A stretch of 5,322 bases of DNA. Origin: Bacteroidales bacterium (GTDB lineage: Bacteria; Bacteroidota; Bacteroidia; Bacteroidales; JAADJA01). Positions 1 through 5,322 of this stretch are shown here, piece after piece (within the stretch, counting starts at the first letter, position 1; each line of letters begins with the position of its first letter). The stretch covers positions 1-5,322 of the forward strand of contig JAIORT010000164.1 in NCBI GenBank assembly GCA_021107975.1, given 5' to 3'. Below the pieces are notes generated by a model. It saw nothing but the letters and a program-made list of their open reading frames with translations, was not told where the DNA came from and searched no databases. Both the position numbers and the translations under genes were made by a program.

Positions 1-666
1 GTGGCAGATATTTATATCGAAGAAAACGACAAAGTAAAAAAAGCCCACGAACAACGCTTTACCGAAAGTGTTAAATACATGGAACTGAACGATGATTCGA
101 TTGTACTTAATATTACAAGCCGCGACTGTGAGGCAAATGATTTTATTAAATCTATCAATAAAAAAGCAAAGGTTATTAATGCCGAAATATCGCAGGGATT
201 GATGAATGTTGCAAAAAAAGCCAGGCCATACATAAATCAGGTTAAAATTAATACATACTCCGAATTGCCGTTTGAAGACAATACATTTAACCGGATCATT
301 TGCTTAGAAACACTTGAGCACGTTGCTGACCCGATACAATTTTTAAAGGAACTGCACCGGGTTTCCGGTTCAGAAACAAAGCTTGTGCTTAGTTGCCCGC
401 CTTTAACAAGTGAAATGCCGTACAGGATTTTTACTGCATTGTTTGGTGGTCATGGCGAAGGTCCTCACCGTTTTATAAGAACATCAGAAGTAAAAGCCAT
501 GTTCGAAAAAACCGGATGGAAATTGTTATTTCATAAAGGTACGGTGCTGATACCGGCAGGTCCGGCTTTTTTACAAAATTTTGGAGAAACAATCATTCAG
601 CAATTTCAAAATTCATTTATTTCAGAATTAGGAATCAGACAATTTTATGCCTGTGAGAAGTATTGA
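1..666 (+). CDS. Class I SAM-dependent methyltransferase-like protein (Methyltransf_11 type)
   Basis: Cytoplasmic protein of 221 aa, read from a GTG at the window edge; the true start may lie further upstream. The C-terminal two thirds of a Methyltransf_11 domain is clear: an LPFEDNTF block (residues 89-96), then LETLEHVADP (102-111), then a KELHRV helix (116-121), and a late HRFIRTSEVKAMFEKTGW segment (156-173) typical of this family. The glycine-rich SAM-binding motif I is not canonical. Where VLDIGCGxG is expected, near residues 35-43, the protein has VLNITSRDC with no glycine. An acidic residue after strand 2 (AEIS, E62) is retained. The family transfers methyl groups to small molecules, lipids or sugars; the substrate here is unknown. 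Its stop overlaps the next gene by 20 bases, so the two are probably co-transcribed. Family call is firm; catalytic activity is uncertain because of motif I. Confidence 0.8.
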   Translation: MADIYIEENDKVKKAHEQRFTESVKYMELNDDSIVLNITSRDCEANDFIKSINKKAKVINAEISQGLMNVAKKARPYINQVKINTYSELPFEDNTFNRIICLETLEHVADPIQFLKELHRVSGSETKLVLSCPPLTSEMPYRIFTALFGGHGEGPHRFIRTSEVKAMFEKTGWKLLFHKGTVLIPAGPAFLQNFGETIIQQFQNSFISELGIRQFYACEKY

Positions 667-1972
667 TAAATTGCAAAAAGTAATGCGTTCGAACCTGTGC
701 AACAGGTGTGGGAGTTGTGTAGGGCTGTCAGGTGGTGCTATCGTTTTTGAAGATAAAACCGGTAAATATCTTCCGAGTCTTTATAGAGAACTTGATACTC
801 ACAAGGCTGACAGAATCTGGCACGCCTGCGCCGGAAAGGAATTTGATTTCCCGAAATACAACGAAACGATTTACGGTAAGGATTCAAAATTTCACCAATA
901 TACAGGTGCATATAAAAATATCTATATTGGATATTCAAATGATAAAAAGATAAGAAAGAATTCAGCAAGTGGCGGAATAATTTCCAGTGTTCTTATATGG
1001 TTATTGGAAAATAATAAAATTGATGGCGCTGTAGTGTTAGGGATGTCGGAAACAGAGCCATGGATGAATGAGCCTTTCATCGCAACTACAAAAGAAGAAA
1101 TTTTAGCAGCTGCACAAAGTAAATATACGATAAGCTCTGTTAACGAAATATTGCCCAAAATTGAAAAATTTAACGGGAAACTGGCTTATGTGGGCTTGCC
1201 CGGGCAGGTGCAATCCATCAGGAAACTTCAGGCAGTGAATGATGTATCTGTAAAAAACATTGAATATATTTTCGGACCGTTTTACGGTAACACACTACAT
1301 TTTTCTTCAGTGATAAGTTTTTTGAGATCTTATGGCGTAAAAAATTATCGGCAGATCAACAAGCTTTATTTCAGATATGGGGAATGGCCCGGCAATATGC
1401 GGGCGGAACTGAAAACCGGCAGGGTTATCGAATTACCAAAATTTCATGCTAATTATCTTATCCCGTTTCACATCTTGAAAAACAGCCTGCTTTGCACGGA
1501 TTTGAGCAATGAATTCACCGACATTTCAGGCGGAGATGCCTGGGCGCCGGTTTATGAGGAAAGAGGGAAAGGTTTTTCTATTGTATTTTCCAGGTCGGAT
1601 AAAGGTCAGCAAATTCTTGATGAGATGCTGCAAGACGGTTGGCTTACCCTTGACCCGATTGATGTTAATGAGGCTATCACAATACATTCTCACGGTTACG
1701 ATCTGAAAAAAAGAGGTGCATTTATCAGGATGAAATTCCGTAAATGGCTCGGAAAAGAAAACCCCGATTATGGATATATCATTAAAGGATTTTCTGTTAG
1801 CCGTTACATTATGGAGTTTTTAACAGATGCATTGTTTGTTGTTCTTGGTACAAAGCCTGCACGCTTTTTGGTTGAAAAAATTCCTCCGCATACTATCGGT
1901 AAAATATTTGAAAAAGCCCGGACGATCTGGAAAAAATCGACACATAAAACCAAAAGACAAAATCTTAACTAA
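647..1972 (+). CDS. FrhB/FdhB-family protein (coenzyme F420 hydrogenase/dehydrogenase beta-subunit-like), probably in glycan metabolism
   Basis: A 441-aa protein with the two-part architecture of the FrhB/FdhB family. The N-terminal Cys motif CNRCGSC (C18, C21, C24) is followed by HACAGKEFDF (C61), matching the family's CPG-type segment. Next comes SASGGIISSVLIWLL (106-120), the family's conserved SGG block, and then DGAVVLG (126-132). The C-terminal domain holds LLCTDLSNEFTDISGGDAW (281-299) and a GKGFSIVFSR stretch (307-316). Known members carry FAD and an Fe-S cluster and reduce F420 or other acceptors; relatives in bacterial polysaccharide loci have unassigned redox roles. Unusual points: the fourth Cys and Pro of a CxxCxxCxxxCP motif are absent, and the position three residues before C283 is Ser where relatives, as I recall them, carry Cys. 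ATG 647 overlaps the methyltransferase end; ATG 683 is a possible alternative start that keeps all cysteines. The last ~60 residues are basic and partly hydrophobic, which could allow membrane association (inference). Confidence 0.8.
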   Translation: MPVRSIDKLQKVMRSNLCNRCGSCVGLSGGAIVFEDKTGKYLPSLYRELDTHKADRIWHACAGKEFDFPKYNETIYGKDSKFHQYTGAYKNIYIGYSNDKKIRKNSASGGIISSVLIWLLENNKIDGAVVLGMSETEPWMNEPFIATTKEEILAAAQSKYTISSVNEILPKIEKFNGKLAYVGLPGQVQSIRKLQAVNDVSVKNIEYIFGPFYGNTLHFSSVISFLRSYGVKNYRQINKLYFRYGEWPGNMRAELKTGRVIELPKFHANYLIPFHILKNSLLCTDLSNEFTDISGGDAWAPVYEERGKGFSIVFSRSDKGQQILDEMLQDGWLTLDPIDVNEAITIHSHGYDLKKRGAFIRMKFRKWLGKENPDYGYIIKGFSVSRYIMEFLTDALFVVLGTKPARFLVEKIPPHTIGKIFEKARTIWKKSTHKTKRQNLN

Positions 1973-1985
1973 CAAATATCAGTAT

Positions 1986-2936
1986 ATGCCGGATATGAGA
2001 AGAAATAATAAAAAGGAACGAAAGCGATTCAGTTGGTTTTTTTTGTTGAGGCTAACCGGTATTGTTATTTTTATTATTGTCATTCTAAATGTTGACCTCC
2101 ATGCAATCTGGCAAAACATTAAAAAAGTTAATCCCGGATATTTAGCACTTGCACTTCTGTTTCAAATCGTATTATTAATAGTTAAAGGAATACGCTGGCA
2201 TATTTTGAATGACGGACGCAGAAATAAAAACGCATTTTTTCAAAGCATGGGAGAATTCCTCGAAAGTTATGCCATAGGGGTAATCACACCGGGACGGCTC
2301 GGCGAGTTGCTGAAAGCTGGCTATCAAAAGAAAAAAGAAAACATCATCGGCTCTGGCATCAGGGTTTTGGCTGAACGCGGACTGGATGTGGGTTTTTTTG
2401 TGTTTGTTGCAGGAAGCGCGATAATGTGGGGAAATCTCATCAATATTGAATCTGTATGGGGTATAGTAATAATTATTACAGGAATTTTGATAACCGGAAT
2501 TGCGGTGTTATTGATTTCAAGTCGGGTTATTATTGATTGGATTGAGAAATTATCAAAAAAAATATCAATTACCTGGAAAAAAAGAAAAGCCACTGATACT
2601 GTATTTATCCTAATTTTATCACTTATCAGTAATATCTCCGCTTTTATTTCATGCTATTTGCTTGTCATAGGCATTAAAATTAAAATGACCTTACTGGTTG
2701 CCTCAGGAGGTGTTGCTATAGCAGGATTACTTAATATGTTGCCGATCACGGTGATGGGGCTGGGCACACGTGAATTAACGTTTCTGTATGTATTTGATGA
2801 ATTTCAGGAAGCGCAGATACTGGCTTTGTCAGGATTAATTTTTTTAGTTGCCCAGATCGGCGGAGGTATATTTTCTTTACTCCTTGGTCAATTGTTTTTA
2901 TTTATTAATAAGAAACAGGCTAAACATAGTAATTAA
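1986..2936 (+). CDS. Flippase-like integral membrane protein, LPG_synthase_TM / AglD family (UPF0104)
   Basis: A 316-aa inner-membrane protein with roughly seven to eight hydrophobic segments, at about residues 18-36, 52-69, 135-150, 157-177, 205-230, 236-256 and 276-305 (the last probably containing two). Family signatures are visible: ITPGRLGELLKA (100-111), LAERGLDV (128-135) and LPITVMGLGTREL (252-264). These match the lysylphosphatidylglycerol synthase transmembrane region shared by MprF, AglD and many unassigned membrane proteins in glycan loci, where lipid or lipid-linked sugar translocation is proposed. The soluble MprF synthase domain is absent, so this is not a lysyl-PG synthase. 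The reading frame is open back to 1827, but that extension lies inside the previous gene. ATG 1986, 13 bases after that gene's stop, gives a normal short basic N-terminus (MPDMRRNNKKERKR); ATG 1995 is equally possible. Probably the last gene of the left operon. Confidence 0.85.
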   Translation: MPDMRRNNKKERKRFSWFFLLRLTGIVIFIIVILNVDLHAIWQNIKKVNPGYLALALLFQIVLLIVKGIRWHILNDGRRNKNAFFQSMGEFLESYAIGVITPGRLGELLKAGYQKKKENIIGSGIRVLAERGLDVGFFVFVAGSAIMWGNLINIESVWGIVIIITGILITGIAVLLISSRVIIDWIEKLSKKISITWKKRKATDTVFILILSLISNISAFISCYLLVIGIKIKMTLLVASGGVAIAGLLNMLPITVMGLGTRELTFLYVFDEFQEAQILALSGLIFLVAQIGGGIFSLLLGQLFLFINKKQAKHSN

Positions 2937-3012
2937 TGATAAAATGATAAACCCTATTTACGCATATCGCTAATCCATGACAAATTATAGCTTGTTTAAC
3001 CGGAACCTTTAT

Positions 3013-3067
3013 ATATTACATGATTATTTTGAACAGCTTGCTCCAAAGCATGCATAAAATGTAATAT
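3013..3067. repeat. Nine-bp perfect inverted repeat upstream of the promoter
   Basis: ATATTACAT at 3013-3021 is the exact reverse complement of ATGTAATAT at 3059-3067, with 37 bases between. The right arm ends one base before the -33 element of the promoter called at 3068-3099, so the arms sit where a regulator could bind. The spacing is long for a simple operator and the arms are AT-rich, so chance is quite possible. It is not followed by a convincing T-tract in an intrinsic-terminator arrangement, although it is the only sizeable inverted repeat between the membrane-protein gene and the promoter. Confidence 0.3.
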
Positions 3068-3099
3068 TTTGTCAGTATTATTGTTTTATACTACTTTTG
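3068..3099 (+). promoter_or_regulatory. Bacteroidota-type sigma-ABfr promoter for the AlgJ-like gene
   Basis: TTTG at 3068-3071 and TACTTTTG at 3092-3099 match the Bacteroidota -33 (TTTG) and -7 (TAnnTTTG) elements exactly. The spacer is 20 bases, within the range usual for this class. Transcription would start shortly after 3099, leaving a 5' leader of about 35 bases before ATG 3141. This implies that the 3141 gene begins a new transcription unit rather than belonging to the left operon, and it supports the Bacteroidota assignment. Confidence 0.65.
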
Positions 3100-3140
3100 T
3101 CGCTTTAATTTTTGGCTGAATAGCTACTGACTAAAAGTAG
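3091..3140. repeat. Inverted repeat linking the -7 element and the start codon
   Basis: CTACTTTT at 3091-3098 is the perfect reverse complement of AAAAGTAG at 3133-3140. Three more pairs (GTC 3099-3101 with GAC 3129-3131) extend it to 11 bp with T3132 bulged. The left arm is essentially the promoter -7 element, and the right arm touches ATG 3141. Transcripts starting downstream of 3099 would lack the left arm, so any role for the long repeat would be at the DNA level. A smaller RNA hairpin, CTACT (3124-3128) with AGTAG (3136-3140) and a seven-base loop, remains possible in the leader right before the start codon. Function is inferred only. Confidence 0.3.
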
Positions 3141-4883
3141 ATGAAAAAAATACTTTTTTATTCATTTCTCTTGTTATTGTTTATACCATCTCTAAGGCAA
3201 ATAAATATATTGCCAATAAAGGATATGGAACTTGATGGGAATTTTGAGTTACAGTCTGATAGTGAATTTAATTGGCATAATTGGATATATGGAATTTATC
3301 AAAAAAAAGCTGATGCCGTTGCAACAGAACATATCGGCTATCGGGGGGTTGCTACTCGTTTAAGAAATCAAATAGATTATTCACTTTTTAATCTGGCTCA
3401 TTCCGATAAAGCAATAGTTGGAAAAGACAATATTTTGTTTGATGAATGGTATCTGAATGCCTGGATGGGAAGGACTTTTATAGGAGAAGATTTTATTGAT
3501 GTTAAATTACATAAGTTAAAAATGGTTCAGGATACTCTGAGAAAACTGGGGACTGAGCTTATTTTTATTTTAGCACCTGATAAAGCTACCTTTTTTGAGA
3601 AAAAAATACCTGAATATTATAAAAGTAAAAGGTATCCGCAAAACAATTATTCATATCTTGCTAAAAGGTCTGAAGATATTAAGATAAACTATATAGACTT
3701 AAATAAATATTTTCTTGCAATAAAGGATACTTGCCGGCTTCCACTTTATCCTAAAAGTGGAATTCATTGGTCTTGCTACGGTTCTTTTGTTGCTTTGGAT
3801 ACTATTTTACACTACATCGAAGCTGTAAAAAAAATAAACCTGAATGATATTGCCATTGAGAGTATTGAAGTAACAAATTCTCCAAAACATCCTGATTATG
3901 ATATTGGGAAGAATATAAATCTTTTGTTTCAAATACCGCAGTGGGAGATGGCTTATCCAAAACTTAAATATGAGGACAATCCTTATAAGCCCAAGCCAAA
4001 AATGTTAGTTTCAGGAGATAGTTACTATTTCAATATGTACAATTTTAGTTTTACCAAACATCTATTCTCGAATAATGCCTTTTGGTATTATGCAAATTGG
4101 GTTTATCCCGATTGTTATGAGAAGACTTTGGAAGCTACCAGCCTGGATTTCAGAAAGGAAATTGAAGATAAAGATATAATATTAATGATGGTTACTTCCA
4201 GGTTTATGCATAATATCGATTGGCTGCTTGTAGAAAAGATATTTAATATTTATTACCCTGGTATTATTTGGAAAAGGAATTATGATAGAAGAGCCACAAT
4301 TCATGTGGATCATGACTATTTCTACTGGTTGGTCGGGGAGGCAGAAAAACAGGGTTTGACTATAAATGAGAAGTTAAATATAGATGCAGATTATTTGCTT
4401 TCTATTAGTAATAATGCTCCACGCGGGAAAACCGTTTTTGATTTTATCCTTGAAATAGAAAATTATAATGAATGGTTTGAGAAGGTTAAGCATAAAGCTC
4501 AAAATGATAACCTTACTTTACGAGACCAGGAAATTTTAGATGGCTTGTATTTATTTGAAGGATACAAAAAGGAAGTATTTAATAAGGTAAATGAGATAAA
4601 GAATAATAAAGAATGGTTTGATAAAGTTGTGGACAAAGCTAACCAGAATGGAATTCCGGTTGAGGACCAATTAAGAAATGAAGCTATATTTTTATTAGAG
4701 GGTGGTATGATTGAACAGCCCTCAGAAAAAAGTTTGAAAGTTAAAGATATGCAGTATTTCATTGATAAAATAAAAAACGACCCGGAATGGTTGAAAAGTA
4801 TTGAAGAAAAGGCATTAAAGAATAAAGTGAGTATTGAAGAACAAATAAAACTTGACGCAAAATGGATATTGGAAAACGAATAA
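3141..4883 (+). CDS. AlgJ/AlgX-like SGNH hydrolase-fold protein (putative glycan O-acetyltransferase) with C-terminal helical repeats
   Basis: A 580-aa protein. Residues 1-16 (MKKILFYSFLLLLFIP) form a signal peptide or N-terminal anchor without an obvious AxA cleavage site, so the rest should lie outside the cytoplasm. ALGX/ALGJ-type landmarks follow in order: GKDNILF (94-100, compare GKDGWLF), APDKATFF (145-152), SGIHWS (206-211, counterpart of the DxHW motif, H209) and SGDSYY (291-296, likely nucleophile S294). AlgJ and AlgX O-acetylate alginate through a Ser-His-Asp triad. Here the Asp of DxH is Gly207, so the acid must come from elsewhere or activity is altered. Residues ~391-580 carry about four copies of a 30-33-residue W/A-rich repeat, which the Pseudomonas proteins lack. 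The gene has its own promoter and a GC content lower than the genes to its left. No MBOAT acyl-transfer partner is in the window. The substrate is unknown; the fold assignment is good and the enzymatic role is inference. Confidence 0.7.
   Translation: MKKILFYSFLLLLFIPSLRQINILPIKDMELDGNFELQSDSEFNWHNWIYGIYQKKADAVATEHIGYRGVATRLRNQIDYSLFNLAHSDKAIVGKDNILFDEWYLNAWMGRTFIGEDFIDVKLHKLKMVQDTLRKLGTELIFILAPDKATFFEKKIPEYYKSKRYPQNNYSYLAKRSEDIKINYIDLNKYFLAIKDTCRLPLYPKSGIHWSCYGSFVALDTILHYIEAVKKINLNDIAIESIEVTNSPKHPDYDIGKNINLLFQIPQWEMAYPKLKYEDNPYKPKPKMLVSGDSYYFNMYNFSFTKHLFSNNAFWYYANWVYPDCYEKTLEATSLDFRKEIEDKDIILMMVTSRFMHNIDWLLVEKIFNIYYPGIIWKRNYDRRATIHVDHDYFYWLVGEAEKQGLTINEKLNIDADYLLSISNNAPRGKTVFDFILEIENYNEWFEKVKHKAQNDNLTLRDQEILDGLYLFEGYKKEVFNKVNEIKNNKEWFDKVVDKANQNGIPVEDQLRNEAIFLLEGGMIEQPSEKSLKVKDMQYFIDKIKNDPEWLKSIEEKALKNKVSIEEQIKLDAKWILENE
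4311..4874 (+). repeat. Four degenerate 30-33-residue protein repeats at the C-terminus of the AlgJ-like protein
   Basis: Hand alignment shows units at residues 391-420, 441-473, 488-520 and 546-578 (nucleotides 4311-4400, 4461-4559, 4602-4700 and 4776-4874). The pattern is roughly N-x-E-W-F/L, then KA or EA, then a polar turn, a short I/L/V-x-x-E-x-Q/K stretch, and finally D/E-A-x-x-L-L. Tryptophans W445, W492 and W550 occupy the same position in units 2-4; Y393 replaces it in unit 1, the most diverged copy. Linkers of 14-25 residues separate the units. The pattern predicts paired amphipathic helices, possibly a binding or oligomerisation tail. The copies differ considerably at DNA level, so this is an old duplication rather than a recent tandem expansion. 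Confidence 0.65.
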
Positions 4884-4886
4884 TAG

Positions 4887-4992
4887 TTAAACCCGTAGAA
4901 AACAGGTTTGTAAAATTTCATATAACTAACAAACTGAATAACTGTATGACTACATTCATTAATCATTGCAAATTCATTTTCAACGGGTTTAA
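4887..4992. repeat. Ten-bp perfect inverted repeat spanning the lipoprotein start, with a nested smaller stem
   Basis: TTAAACCCGT (4887-4896) is the exact reverse complement of ACGGGTTTAA (4983-4992), and a T7 run (4995-5001) lies just downstream. Nested inside are CAGGTTTGT (4903-4911) and ACAAACTG (4929-4936), which pair over eight bases with one bulged G and a 17-base loop. The lipoprotein ATG at 4946 lies in the open part between the inner stem and the right outer arm. In RNA this could fold into a structure controlling expression of the second gene, or act as a weak attenuator-like element. The 86-base separation of the outer arms makes a classical intrinsic terminator unlikely. Confidence 0.3.
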
Positions 4993-5322
4993 TCTTTTTT
5001 TAGTTTTGATATGCCTGTTAAGCTCTTGTTTAAGACATTACGAAAATATTGATAACATAGCAAATTATAATGATACTATTATCTATATTGACTATAATAA
5101 TGCTATAAATACAGGTTTTATAGTGCCTTCCAAATCTCAAACAGAGTCAGGCTTTTTTGAGTTTCAATTTAAGATTGTTAACAAATCGGATGAAACTACA
5201 AAATACTACTACAAAATATATTACCAGAATGAATCCTATAAGTTTGATGAAATTAATCAGGATGGAACATTTAATCCGTTATGTGAAGAAAATTTTTATG
5301 GAAGCTATGAAGATGTTAGTGT
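4946..5322 (+). CDS. Putative lipoprotein of unknown function (5' part, cut by window end)
   Basis: An open frame from ATG 4946 runs to the window edge without a stop, giving 125 codons plus two bases. The first 28 residues form a lipoprotein signal: a short n-region ending in K9, a hydrophobic stretch (FNLFLVLICLL, 15-25) and the lipobox L25-S26-S27-C28, cleaved before C28 by signal peptidase II. The mature part is rich in Asn, Tyr and Ile. Its segment FFEFQFKIVNKSDE (70-83) followed by KYYYKIYYQNESYKF (86-100) looks like alternating beta-strands of a surface beta-sandwich. I do not recognise a named family. It follows the AlgJ-like gene by 62 bases with no promoter motif between, so co-transcription is likely. 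The frame is also open back to ATG 4862, inside the previous gene, but that start would bury the signal peptide 28 residues from the N-terminus, so 4946 is preferred. GC is very low (about 21% in two sampled lines). Confidence 0.75.
   Translation, partial: MTTFINHCKFIFNGFNLFLVLICLLSSCLRHYENIDNIANYNDTIIYIDYNNAINTGFIVPSKSQTESGFFEFQFKIVNKSDETTKYYYKIYYQNESYKFDEINQDGTFNPLCEENFYGSYEDVS

Noticed and set aside
1827..1985. N-terminal extension of the membrane-protein frame back to ATG 1827
   Set aside because: It lies within the 3' end of the FrhB-like gene, adds 53 residues not expected in the family, and ATG 1986 gives a normal basic N-terminus before the first membrane segment.
2324..2593. Minus-strand 89-codon open frame inside the flippase-like gene
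   Set aside because: Shadow of the membrane-protein gene on the other strand, with no family motif or separate translation signal.
2936..2951. Perfect tandem of the 8-mer ATGATAAA just after the membrane-protein stop
   Set aside because: Only two copies of a short AT-rich word; it mainly adds extra stop codons and shows no sign of a functional repeat.
2937..3067. Intrinsic terminator after the left operon
   Set aside because: No GC-rich hairpin followed by a T-tract was found; GCTT (3036-3039) with AAGC (3046-3049) is only four bp.
3301..3308. A8 homopolymer in the AlgJ-like coding sequence, possible phase-variation tract
   Set aside because: A-runs of this length are expected in such AT-rich lysine-coding DNA, and the frame is intact through it.
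4499..4966. Minus-strand open frame of 155 codons opposite the end of the AlgJ-like gene
   Set aside because: It is antisense to a well supported coding region with clear protein repeats; its Ser/Phe-rich composition is what the reverse strand of Lys/Glu-rich coding DNA gives.
1..5322. CRISPR array, tRNA, rRNA, insertion sequence or attachment site
   Set aside because: No regularly spaced direct repeats, no cloverleaf-like or rRNA-like segments, and no transposase or integrase coding sequence were seen on either strand.

Overview
This is an AT-rich window whose coding strand is entirely the + strand. The best guess for the organism is a member of the Bacteroidota. The reasons are a textbook Bacteroidota-type promoter (TTTG, 20-base spacer, TACTTTTG) at 3068-3099, weak or absent Shine-Dalgarno sequences before the genes, the low GC content, and the kind of surface-glycan proteins encoded. 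Genus cannot be read from the sequence.

Left block (1-2936): three tightly packed genes that look like the end of an operon. They are a class I SAM-dependent methyltransferase-like protein with a degenerate cofactor-binding motif (1-666), an FrhB/FdhB-type iron-sulfur flavoprotein-like protein (647-1972, overlapping the first by 20 bases), and a multi-pass membrane protein of the LPG_synthase_TM/AglD flippase-like family (1986-2936, 13 bases downstream). Each of these families is often found in cell-surface polysaccharide or glycolipid loci. The exact product cannot be named.

Spacer (2937-3140): 204 bases without a gene. It holds one convincing promoter and two inverted repeats, one just upstream of the -33 element and one joining the -7 element to the start codon. 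No clear intrinsic terminator is visible after the membrane-protein gene.

Right block (3141-5322): a new transcription unit with clearly lower GC. In hand-counted sample lines it is about 30% in the 3141 gene and about 21% in the last gene, against about 38-42% in the left block. It encodes a secreted or membrane-anchored AlgJ/AlgX-like SGNH protein (580 aa) with an unusual C-terminal array of about four W/A-rich helical repeats. Next comes the 5' part of a lipoprotein gene (4946 to the window edge) with a clear lipobox. A 10-bp perfect inverted repeat spans that lipoprotein's start codon.

Taken together, the window looks like part of a cell-envelope glycan locus. The left genes would modify or move a lipid-linked sugar in or at the inner membrane. 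The right genes would act on glycan outside the cytoplasm, for example by O-acyl transfer. AlgJ-type proteins usually need an MBOAT partner (AlgI type), and none is present here. The most unusual points are the repeat tail and altered catalytic motif of the AlgJ-like protein, the altered cysteine pattern of the FrhB-like protein, and the inverted repeat around the lipoprotein start.
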